64,000 nt of DNA from Flavobacteriaceae bacterium (lineage in GTDB: Bacteria; Bacteroidota; Bacteroidia; Flavobacteriales; Flavobacteriaceae), in contig JAENXC010000017.1 of the NCBI GenBank assembly GCA_016649715.1, forward strand, positions 1 to 64,000, in the 5' to 3' direction. The notes below the pieces were generated by a model. The model worked only from the letters and a program-made list of their open reading frames with translations. It did no database searches and was not told where the DNA came from. The first letter of the stretch is position 1; every line of letters starts with the position of its first letter. Shown here piece by piece: positions 8,568 through 15,174 of the stretch. A program made the translations under genes and the position numbers.

Positions 8568-9614
8568 TTAAATTTCCTTATTAATTGAAATTGTTGCAAA
8601 TCGCTCCAAATCGACAATCATGTCGTAGGAGTAACGCACAAACATTTTCCCTATTTTGTAGTCTGTCATGGGTTTCACTTCCATTCCCAATGCAAGTTTT
8701 ATCAAGGCTTCCGGAATGTTTTGTCCCGCACCAACGGCTAAATACACCCAAGCCGGAATACGCGGGTTTATTTCCACCAGGTAATAATCGCCAGCGTTGG
8801 TTTTTATCAGTTCCAATTCCATTCCGCCTTTCCATTTTGTTTTTTGGATGAGCGAACGGGTAAGCTCGAGCATTTTTTCGTCGGCTATTGTAATGCCGCC
8901 CCAGGCTTTTCCTTTGTCTGTGATGTATTGTTTGCGCATGGGCACTGCCGCCACGGTGTTTCCGTTTCCGTCGCCCAACGCCACTACATTCACTTCGGTA
9001 CCGCTCACAAACTCCTGCACAATAACGGGCAAACCCCATTTCGAAGCTATTTTATGAAATGCCTGTGTTGCCTGCTCAATATTGAAGCTTTTGTAGGCAT
9101 CATAAAATTGACCCTTTACCATTATCGGATAATCGAATCTTTTTTCTATTTCATTCAATTGGCTGAGGTTGCCTAAATTGAGACCGTTGGGAACTTTCAC
9201 GCCGTATTTTTTTCCATACTCTGGCAACTTGTCTTTTTCTCGTTCCTGAAACTGTTTCAAAGTGGGTAAAAATGTTCGAATTCCCTTTTCTGCCAATCGT
9301 TTCTCGTATTTCATAAACGAAAAAAGTTCGGAATCGAAATTGGGTATCAACACATCTATCTTTTCTTGTTGGTGAATGTGTTCAATGCGTTCAATCAACT
9401 CCTCAGATCCCGCTGAAGGATAGGGGACTTGAAAGATACGGTCGCACAAACCTTCCATGTAAATACCAGGCTCCAGGTTTTCGTAAACCAAGCCAACCAC
9501 CCGCACGTCAAATTCCTCCGAATCTTTTACACCGCGGATAACTGGAACTCCCGGCCCCGGGTTATCTGTGTTGTTAAGGCCTGTAACTGCCAATGTTATT
9601 TTCTGTTTTGCCAT
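8568..9614 (-). CDS. ATP-grasp carboxylate-amine ligase
   Basis: 348 residues of the ATP-grasp superfamily, enzymes that activate a carboxylate as acyl phosphate and couple it to an amine or thiol. An N-terminal Rossmann-like pre-ATP domain (ITLAVTGLNN..., DVLIPNFDSE) is followed by ATP-grasp elements: the lysine strand YPIMVKGQFY, the VIVQEFVSG hinge and the metal-binding ELELIKTNAGDYYLVEINPRI with its E...N pair. It resembles carbamoyl-phosphate synthetase large-subunit and biotin-carboxylase-like ligases. The next gene begins 5 bp after its end, so product transfer from ligase to decarboxylase is plausible. Substrates are unknown. Confidence 0.85.
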   Translation of the reverse strand: MAKQKITLAVTGLNNTDNPGPGVPVIRGVKDSEEFDVRVVGLVYENLEPGIYMEGLCDRIFQVPYPSAGSEELIERIEHIHQQEKIDVLIPNFDSELFSFMKYEKRLAEKGIRTFLPTLKQFQEREKDKLPEYGKKYGVKVPNGLNLGNLSQLNEIEKRFDYPIMVKGQFYDAYKSFNIEQATQAFHKIASKWGLPVIVQEFVSGTEVNVVALGDGNGNTVAAVPMRKQYITDKGKAWGGITIADEKMLELTRSLIQKTKWKGGMELELIKTNAGDYYLVEINPRIPAWVYLAVGAGQNIPEALIKLALGMEVKPMTDYKIGKMFVRYSYDMIVDLERFATISINKEI

Positions 9615-9680
9615 AATCGGTCTACTTTATGTAAATAAGAAAACTTCTATTCTTTTTAGTTTTTTCTCACTTAGGCTACC

Positions 9681-9944
9681 TTAAACAAAATCCAATGGAT
9701 TGCCTTGCTGCGTTAACTGGTGGTGTTTCAGCATCGCAAGGAATTCATAAAAATCTTTCTCGAAAGCGAGCTCGTCAACATCGTATTTTTCAAGGATTGA
9801 TTCCCTGATTTCATCAAAACCATTGTCGATCGCAATCATTTTGATCATTTCCAAACCCATTGGGTTCAGGCTAAATGACTCGCCGGTGCGCGAATTGAAA
9901 ACAAATCCGTTATCGCTGATTTTTATCTCTTCTGAAATTTGCAT
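9681..9944 (-). CDS. Small PqqD-like protein
   Basis: 87 residues with the PqqD/RiPP-recognition-element outline: three short N-terminal strands (EEIKISDNGFVFNSRTGESFSL), then NPMGLEMIKMI and helices containing DFYEFLAMLKHHQLT. PqqD-type proteins bind peptide precursors or act as partner subunits for modifying enzymes. The gene leads the cluster, 66 bp upstream of the ATP-grasp ligase, and is in the right place to be its chaperone or carrier. The assignment rests on fold-level similarity, so a stand-alone regulatory role is possible. Confidence 0.65.
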   Translation of the reverse strand: MQISEEIKISDNGFVFNSRTGESFSLNPMGLEMIKMIAIDNGFDEIRESILEKYDVDELAFEKDFYEFLAMLKHHQLTQQGNPLDFV

Positions 9945-10069
9945 GAATTTGAATTTTTATGGGATTTAGAATTTTATATTTTTATTTGACACCAAAACAG
10001 CCCAGCTCTTGCGCCGTAGAATACTATTTCGACTAAAAAAAAGGTGCAAAGTTCAATTGCAACTTAAAA

Positions 10070-10287
10070 TTATTTGTGATTGTACTAACAGTTATAGATA
10101 AAGCTCCTGCCACCAGACCCGCTAACATCGCAAGTACTATAAAATCTCTCGTATCACTTCTACCAGCTACCCCAATTGCAATATTGGCGGTGGATGAATA
10201 GGGTATTAGCTCCTATAAGATCAGCCTTTAACCAATTACTACGTGCAAATAATGAATGTCTAAAAAATCATTTTGAAATTCTGACAT
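10070..10287 (-). pseudogene. Truncated VIT1/CCC1 family transporter (copy B)
   Basis: From the ATG at 10285-10287 the frame begins like copy A (MSEFQNDFLDIHYLH), shifts by one base before SNWLKADLIGAN, and after another shift continues as STANIAIGV and LAMLAGLVAGALSITVST, the typical first two helices of VIT1/CCC1. Homology ends near 10070. Unlike copy A it keeps the N-terminal helices and lacks the C-terminus. Both relics face the same way, 8 kb apart, on either side of the PqqD/ATP-grasp cluster. Confidence 0.75.
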
Positions 10288-10530
10288 TTTGAAATTACAT
10301 TTCTGTATTCGTAAAAATACGATAGGTATTTGGGCTAAAATGTGATAAAAGTCAACTTTAGAAAATTTTTGGCAACACTATTTTGACCATAAACCAATTA
10401 CTTGATAGCACCGATTTACTGACCCAGTAAAAGTTGCACTTTTTAATTAAGCTAAGATTTGGTTTTTCTTAAGATTGGCTTAAAATATAAAAGAATTGAG
10501 ACCAACTTGCTATTACAATTCTGCTAAACA
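10288..10530 (-). promoter_or_regulatory. Upstream region of VIT1/CCC1 relic B: FNR-like site and CTTAAG boxes
   Basis: This stretch is homologous to 2008-2102 plus 2410-2552. It carries TGTGATAAAAGTCAAC at 10341-10356 (Crp/Fnr-like) and CTTAA boxes at 10468 and 10479, 11 bp apart. Preservation of both sites in two decayed copies suggests that the ancestral transporter was controlled both by oxygen/redox state and by the response-regulator system. The latter is inference from the shared box spacing. Confidence 0.5.
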
Positions 10531-10592
10531 GTTTGTTAAATCGAAATTTTACTTCCATTTATAAACAGACAGGAATTTCATAGACAGAAATT

Positions 10593-10790
10593 CTATTTGA
10601 ATACATAGCACCTATGGATAAAAGAAGTTGTAAGGAAAGTGGTGGAAGTATGACCGGAAGGAAAGGCATTGTCCCCGTTATTATAAGGACGGCGTTTATT
10701 TAAAGCGATTTTAAAAAATATAGGCCTGAACTTTCGGTATGGTTTTGTGAAAATCGTTATATGGCAGTTCGTTGTTTCTAAAGGCCGCAA
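10593..10790 (-). pseudogene. Fragment of a PAP2 phosphatase
   Basis: The frame contains NKRRPYNNGDNAFPSGHTS followed by TTFLTTSFIHRCYVFK and a stop. This matches the KxxRPxxxxxxPSGHT core of the intact PAP2 gene just to its right (NKPRPDGATDGHAFPSGHT). The third catalytic block (SRxGxxxHxxxD) and the signal peptide are missing, and sequence upstream of the core is not PAP2-like. I call it a decayed paralogue. The 170 bp from 10791 to 10964 hold only short CCTCCAGCATCC repeats. Confidence 0.75.
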
Positions 10791-10964
10791 GCAAGAAAAT
10801 TGACGACCATTTTTGACAGAGAATTAATGAACTAAAAACTATCAACGCCAATCAGGGAAGCGCACAAACTGAACTTCCAACCTCCAGCATCCAGCATCCA
10901 ACCTCCAGCATCCGCCAAGCAATATGCTTTTACTTTTTCAACTATTGGATCCATTTAGAAAAAA

Positions 10965-11525
10965 TTAAAAATTGTACTTAATGCCCAACAGATAATCCCC
11001 GCCCCCACTTTTAAACGAAAGTTCGTAATGATCCTGTTCATAAGGCGTTGTAAAAATATATGTGCTTCCAATGCCCACTACCGCTCCCGCAAGAACGTCC
11101 CAGGTATCATGACGCTCAGCCCCTATTCGTGAGTATCCTACAAAACCAGCAACCAAATATGCGGGAACTCCATATTTCCACCCATATCTTCTTTGAACAA
11201 AGGAAGCTCCAGAAAAGGCATTAGCGGTATGCCCTGAAGGAAAGGCATGACCATCTGTGGCTCCGTCTGGCCTAGGTTTATTGATTGTATACTTCAAAAT
11301 ATAGGTGGCGCCCAATGTGGTGCCCAAAGATTCCGCAAATTGCCAAACACCTTTTTTATCCTTGTTGACTATTATTAAAGTTAAAGCTGTGGCGTCAGGA
11401 ATAAATTGCGCGAAATTACCTATGTTCTGAATGGTTTTTTCGAACCTTAGTTCTTTTGGCGAATCTTCTTGGGACCATAGTAGCCCGGTCATCATAATAA
11501 ATAATAATACAAATACTTTTTTCAT
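10965..11525 (-). CDS. PAP2-family lipid/acid phosphatase, exported
   Basis: 186 residues with a signal peptide (1-18, ending LLWSQ). All three PAP2 blocks are present: KYTINKPRPD, HAFPSGHTANAF and YSRIGAERHDTWDVLAG, containing the catalytic His pair and Asp. Family members dephosphorylate lipid phosphates such as undecaprenyl diphosphate, phosphatidate or lipid A in the periplasm. The C-terminal SGGGDYLLGIKYNF is amphipathic. The promoter region carries two CTTAA boxes, and the gene neighbours a PepSY-like gene and a two-component system, suggesting an envelope-stress regulon. A broken paralogue lies immediately downstream. Confidence 0.85.
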   Translation of the reverse strand: MKKVFVLLFIMMTGLLWSQEDSPKELRFEKTIQNIGNFAQFIPDATALTLIIVNKDKKGVWQFAESLGTTLGATYILKYTINKPRPDGATDGHAFPSGHTANAFSGASFVQRRYGWKYGVPAYLVAGFVGYSRIGAERHDTWDVLAGAVVGIGSTYIFTTPYEQDHYELSFKSGGGDYLLGIKYNF

Positions 11526-11620
11526 AGACTTTGATTTAATCTGGATTTTAAAAAAGAAAAAGTTGTGGTGTATTTTTAAGTTTATGCGGTGTGTTATTAT
11601 GATTCTTACGTAAAACTATT

Positions 11621-11648
11621 ACTAAAATCTTAAGAAAACTTAAAGTGG
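11621..11648 (-). promoter_or_regulatory. Tandem CTTAA boxes upstream of the PAP2 gene
   Basis: CTTAAG at 11629 and CTTAAA at 11639 repeat every 10 bp about 100 bp upstream of the PAP2 start. They are related to the 11-bp spaced boxes at 12286, 15091 and 20626. Assignment to the response regulator at 13581 is inference from the shared pattern. Confidence 0.45.
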
Positions 11649-11718
11649 GATAATCCTAGTAATCAATTCAATTAGAACTCATCTTTAGATTCTAATGAAG
11701 CATATAACTAAAAAAAAC

Positions 11719-11741
11719 GCCGTGAAATGGCACTTCACGGC
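11719..11741 (-). terminator. Rho-independent terminator of the PepSY-like gene
   Basis: GCCGTGAA (11719-11726) and TTCACGGC (11734-11741) form an 8-bp stem with a 7-base loop. On the minus strand the stem is followed by a run of T (complement of A's at 11711-11717). It lies 40 bp after the stop of the gene ending at 11782. Confidence 0.8.
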
Positions 11742-11781
11742 ACTTTAATAATCAACTAATCAATTAACCTAAAAACTCAAT

Positions 11782-12249
11782 CTAATCTTTGTCTTCTTTA
11801 TCGTTTTCTTCTTTTTTCATTTCTTGTTTAGTCACTTTTCCTGAAGGGTCAATGGCAACTTCCATTTCAGTATCTCCTTTCTCTATTGCAAATTCATAGA
11901 CCGTTCCCGAAGCTGTTTCAGACATTTCCATCTCTTCTGTTTTAAATCCTGGAAAGCCATCAGACAATGCTTTTTTAACTACGGCGGGCAAATCTTTTTC
12001 AGCAATTCCGTGTTCGGTTTCTTTCCAGGTACCATCTTCCGAAAAATTTGCTGAGTAATCCGTTTTATTCATTTTAAACTCCGCCTCCCATTCATTGGCA
12101 GATTCTTTATCCCATTTTACGGATTTTGCTGTTGGGAACTTTTTAGTGAACGCATCCTTTACTCTTTGGGGCACCTTTTCCCCTGCGGAACAAAAGCTAA
12201 ACATAACCGAAGTTAGTAAGACTGTTAATACTATTTTTATTGTTTTCAT
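11782..12249 (-). CDS. Exported PepSY-like domain protein
   Basis: 155 residues: signal peptide (1-22, with CSAGEK at the cleavage region, possibly a lipobox cysteine), then two PepSY-like/BLIP-like repeats. Each has the alternation of a helix (VPQRVKDAFTKKFPTAK; LPAVVKKALSDGFPGF) and strands with the W/Y-E-A/F-x-F pattern (NEWEAEFKMNKTDYSANFS; TVYEFAIEKGDTEMEVAID). The tail is acidic and lysine-rich. Such proteins are periplasmic, are often induced by two-component systems and have no proven activity. Its promoter has the clearest tandem operator in the window, and the kinase gene ends 85 bp upstream. Confidence 0.8.
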   Translation of the reverse strand: MKTIKIVLTVLLTSVMFSFCSAGEKVPQRVKDAFTKKFPTAKSVKWDKESANEWEAEFKMNKTDYSANFSEDGTWKETEHGIAEKDLPAVVKKALSDGFPGFKTEEMEMSETASGTVYEFAIEKGDTEMEVAIDPSGKVTKQEMKKEENDKEDKD

Positions 12250-12285
12250 AACTATTGTTTTTAAATTATAAAGTAAATGTAACTA

Positions 12286-12320
12286 CCAAATCTAAAGTTG
12301 GTTTTAAGAGAATCTAAAGA
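12286..12320 (-). promoter_or_regulatory. Three tandem 11-bp operator repeats upstream of the PepSY-like gene
   Basis: In the direction of transcription the boxes read TTTAGATTCTC, TTAAAACCAAC and TTTAGATTTGG, three consecutive 11-mers. CTAAAG cores start at 12292 and 12314 on the plus strand, exactly 22 bp apart, with a weaker TTTAAG centred between. One-helical-turn tandem repeats are characteristic of OmpR/PhoB-family binding. Confidence 0.65.
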
Positions 12321-12333
12321 ATGAAGATTATTA

Positions 12334-13578
12334 TTAAAATGTGATTGAGAAGGAATGCTGTTGGTCTGCAAAATGATAAGTGAGATCAAACTTATAGAGA
12401 TCGCATATTTTTTTTACAATGGCCAGTCCGAGCCCAGTAGATTGCACGGAATTTACCTCCCTATAAAATCTAAGAAATAGCTTTTCAGGATTCATTAAGG
12501 CATTTTGCCCGTAATTTGATATTACCAAGGTTTTATTTTCTGCAATTATGGAAATCTTTTTTTCTTCACCACTATGCTTAATGGCGTTGGAAATTAAGTT
12601 GTTGATCAAAATATCTGCAAGATAAATATCCATTGAAACTACAAGGTCAGTTTTTGAATGGAGCATGATATAATCAATCTCCATCTCCTTAAAATTTTCT
12701 ATTTTTTCCTCCAATAGTTTTGTGACATTAACATCTTCGACCCTTATAAACTGATTGTTGTCAATTTTAGTAAGTATTGTAATTCGTTGGTTGAGATGCT
12801 TCAAGCGCTGAATATCTTTTTGGATGGAAGAAATTTGCTCAAACTGTTTGTCGTTAATGCTGTGTTCGTTGATAATATTGTCAATCTTGGCTTGAATGAT
12901 TGCCAAGGATGTCTGCATTTCGTGCGATACATCTTCGGTGAACTGTTTTAAGCTTTCGTAGTCATTCCGGACTTTGGAGGTCAATAATAGTATTTCGTCT
13001 TTTAGTTCAGAAAATTCCAAAACATCGCTGTCCACAAGTTGCATTTCTTCATTGGATGAAAGTGAGAATCTTTTCATCTCTTCCAGATTTTTAAAAAAAG
13101 GGCTCCAAAGTTTAATATTCTTTGTGGTGTTGAAAAAGAACAGAAATAGAAACGCCAAAACAAATATGGTTATATTCGAAAACACGATAGCTATCAGAAT
13201 ATCTTTAGATTCCACCACCAAATTCCGTACTGTAATTTGATAGATCTGTCCGTTTATTTCCTCATAAGTGGAGAGTTCACGAAATTCTTCCATCTCGTCT
13301 TGGGATGGGTCGTAAATAATAGTGTCCTTTATAGTTTTAGGCCTTGCGTTCTTTGCAATTTTTATCTCCGTTACCGGAGGCAATGAAAAAATGACTTTGT
13401 CATTTTTCAGTGCATTTACAACTCTAGCCTCTGTGGAATATAGACTTTCTTCAACCTGCCCTTGCAGTAAGTCCTTTGTATAAGAATACAAAACAATAGA
13501 ACTCAAAACCACCAAGACAAGCCCAGTCAAAATGAAGGTCCTTGATGTTTTTTTTATAAGTTTTGTTTTTTTACCCAC
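12334..13578 (-). CDS. Membrane sensor histidine kinase
   Basis: 414 residues: two transmembrane helices (about 13-34 and 127-150) enclosing a periplasmic sensor of about 95 residues, then a dimerisation domain with the H-box FTEDVSHEMQTSLAII and a catalytic domain with N-box NNLISNAIKHSG and G-box STGLGLAIVKKI. The H-box has Gln-Thr-Ser instead of the usual Arg-Thr-Pro after HE. The kinase starts 2 bp after the response regulator, forming a COG4705-regulator-kinase operon. The stimulus is unknown; neighbouring efflux and envelope genes suggest metals or antimicrobial compounds. Confidence 0.9.
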   Translation of the reverse strand: MGKKTKLIKKTSRTFILTGLVLVVLSSIVLYSYTKDLLQGQVEESLYSTEARVVNALKNDKVIFSLPPVTEIKIAKNARPKTIKDTIIYDPSQDEMEEFRELSTYEEINGQIYQITVRNLVVESKDILIAIVFSNITIFVLAFLFLFFFNTTKNIKLWSPFFKNLEEMKRFSLSSNEEMQLVDSDVLEFSELKDEILLLTSKVRNDYESLKQFTEDVSHEMQTSLAIIQAKIDNIINEHSINDKQFEQISSIQKDIQRLKHLNQRITILTKIDNNQFIRVEDVNVTKLLEEKIENFKEMEIDYIMLHSKTDLVVSMDIYLADILINNLISNAIKHSGEEKKISIIAENKTLVISNYGQNALMNPEKLFLRFYREVNSVQSTGLGLAIVKKICDLYKFDLTYHFADQQHSFSITF

Positions 13579-13580
13579 TT

Positions 13581-14255
13581 CTAGTCTTCTATAAATTTGT
13601 ACCCACTTCCGTAGGCTGTCTTTATATATTTCGCTCCCTCAGCAGTCAATTTTTTCCGCAAGTTATTGATGTGGACATAAATAAAATCAAAGTTGTCCAA
13701 CAAATCACTATTGTCGCCCCAAAGGTGCTCCGCTATAATTTCTTTGGAAAGAACCCTTCCCTTATTCGACACAAAAAACACGAGCAGGTCGTATTCCTTT
13801 TTGGTCAGTGCTATTGCACTTCCGTCAATGTATGCAGTTCTGGAACGAGTGTCAATTTTTATTTCATTGAATTCAATAAGTTCATCCCCTCCGTATTTTC
13901 CGCGTCGCAAAACTGCATTTATTCGAGCGTTCAATTCTGCTAAGTGAAACGGTTTTGTTATGTAATCATCAGCCCCTAAATCTAGACCTTCCAGCTTATC
14001 TGTCAGCGAATTGTTCGCCGAGATAATAATTACACCTACATCCTTTTTTTCTTTTTTTAACGATTTAAGGATGTCAAGGCCGCTGCCTGAAATTAAATTT
14101 ACATCCAAAATAATTACATCGTAATCGTAAATGGCGACCTTTTCTGAAGCTTCATTAAAATTTGAAGCTACTTCACACAAATTTCCATCGCGTTCCAGAT
14201 ACGTAACTATGGACTGTTGTAAATCTATCTCGTCTTCGGCTATTAAATATTTCAT
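13581..14255 (-). CDS. OmpR/PhoB-family response regulator
   Basis: 224 residues: receiver domain (acidic pocket AEDEID, phospho-acceptor Asp51 in VIILDVNLISG, lysine in DDYITKPF), then a winged-helix DNA-binding domain (ALTKKEYDLLVFF...DFIYVHINNLRKKL, ending YGSGYKF). It is the cognate partner of the kinase, whose gene starts 2 bp after its stop. It lies 36 bp downstream of the COG4705 gene, so its expression probably depends on the promoter at 15091. That promoter carries two 11-bp boxes and implies autoregulation. Confidence 0.9.
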   Translation of the reverse strand: MKYLIAEDEIDLQQSIVTYLERDGNLCEVASNFNEASEKVAIYDYDVIILDVNLISGSGLDILKSLKKEKKDVGVIIISANNSLTDKLEGLDLGADDYITKPFHLAELNARINAVLRRGKYGGDELIEFNEIKIDTRSRTAYIDGSAIALTKKEYDLLVFFVSNKGRVLSKEIIAEHLWGDNSDLLDNFDFIYVHINNLRKKLTAEGAKYIKTAYGSGYKFIED

Positions 14256-14291
14256 GTATATAAACTTAAAGTAATAAAAATTGATATTTGA

Positions 14292-15050
14292 TTATGCTAC
14301 TATTTTTTCTTCTTTAGCTGGTTTAAATGTCAAATACAATACAGAAGCTATAATTACAACAAAAAAGACACTATTTATCGTTGTTATTGAAACCCCCAAT
14401 CCACCATCTTTTGGAGTTTGAATAAACAAATCTCCCAGCGAAGCTCCAATGGGTCTTGTAACTATAAATGCTATCCAGAAAGCCAAAACGGCATTTATTA
14501 TTTTAGTGTAGTATAAAATGCCCGCTAAAACGAAAATGGACCCAAAAATTATCAATGAGTACAAATAGCCAACTTTTAAATATTCCGAAACGGTGTCGCC
14601 AACGCCAGTGCCTAAAGCAAATGTTGTTAAAACAATTATCCAATAAAATTTCTCTCTTGCATCATTGTTGATGGAATGGATAGAAAGTGATTTTTCTTTT
14701 TTATACCAAAGGAAAAACACAACTGCCATTGCAATGGTGAAAATTACGTCCAAAGTCAGTAACGAGACACTGAGGTTTTCAACCAAAAAATCAGTAATTA
14801 AAGTACCTTCAATGCTCATCATTACAATTAGAAGCCAATAGGAAGGAGGATAGTATTTCTTCTGTCTAAAATTCCAAATGACAACTACAATAGTGATTAG
14901 CCCCATTAAAATGGTTGTTTTTGACAAACCAAGCTTTAAGTTAACCGAAATATAATCGGCGGCGGTTTCACCTACTGTGGTTGAAAATATTTTAATGACC
15001 CAAAATAAAATTCCCAACTCAGCTACTCTATTTATTAATTCCTTTTTCAT
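14292..15050 (-). CDS. COG4705-type multi-pass membrane protein
   Basis: 252 residues with about eight hydrophobic segments. The N-terminal and later halves repeat a motif: FSTTVGETAADYISVNL, TFALGTGVGDTVSEYLKVG and VTRPIGASLGDLF, each with a conserved G-x-x-x-x-D. This places it in the uncharacterised COG4705 membrane family, whose substrate is not established. It is the first gene of the operon with the response regulator and kinase, so it is probably a target and perhaps a sensory partner of that system. Confidence 0.75.
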   Translation of the reverse strand: MKKELINRVAELGILFWVIKIFSTTVGETAADYISVNLKLGLSKTTILMGLITIVVVIWNFRQKKYYPPSYWLLIVMMSIEGTLITDFLVENLSVSLLTLDVIFTIAMAVVFFLWYKKEKSLSIHSINNDAREKFYWIIVLTTFALGTGVGDTVSEYLKVGYLYSLIIFGSIFVLAGILYYTKIINAVLAFWIAFIVTRPIGASLGDLFIQTPKDGGLGVSITTINSVFFVVIIASVLYLTFKPAKEEKIVA

Positions 15051-15090
15051 GACTTCATTTGTTTTTTTGGGTTAAGCTATAAAAGTAGTT

Positions 15091-15120
15091 TCGAATTCTA
15101 AATGTATTCTAAAGTAGAAT
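15091..15120 (-). promoter_or_regulatory. Two perfect 11-bp operator repeats upstream of the two-component operon
   Basis: In the sense direction TTTAGAAT occurs twice, 11 bp apart (TTTAGAATACA then TTTAGAATTCG). On the plus strand the cores ATTCTAAA start at 15095 and 15106. It lies about 45 bp upstream of the COG4705 start, where an activator of this family would bind. Confidence 0.65.
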
Positions 15121-15174
15121 CTGATTGATTTTTAAAGAAGCTTATATTTTATATTGCAGTAAATAAGGCTTTAC

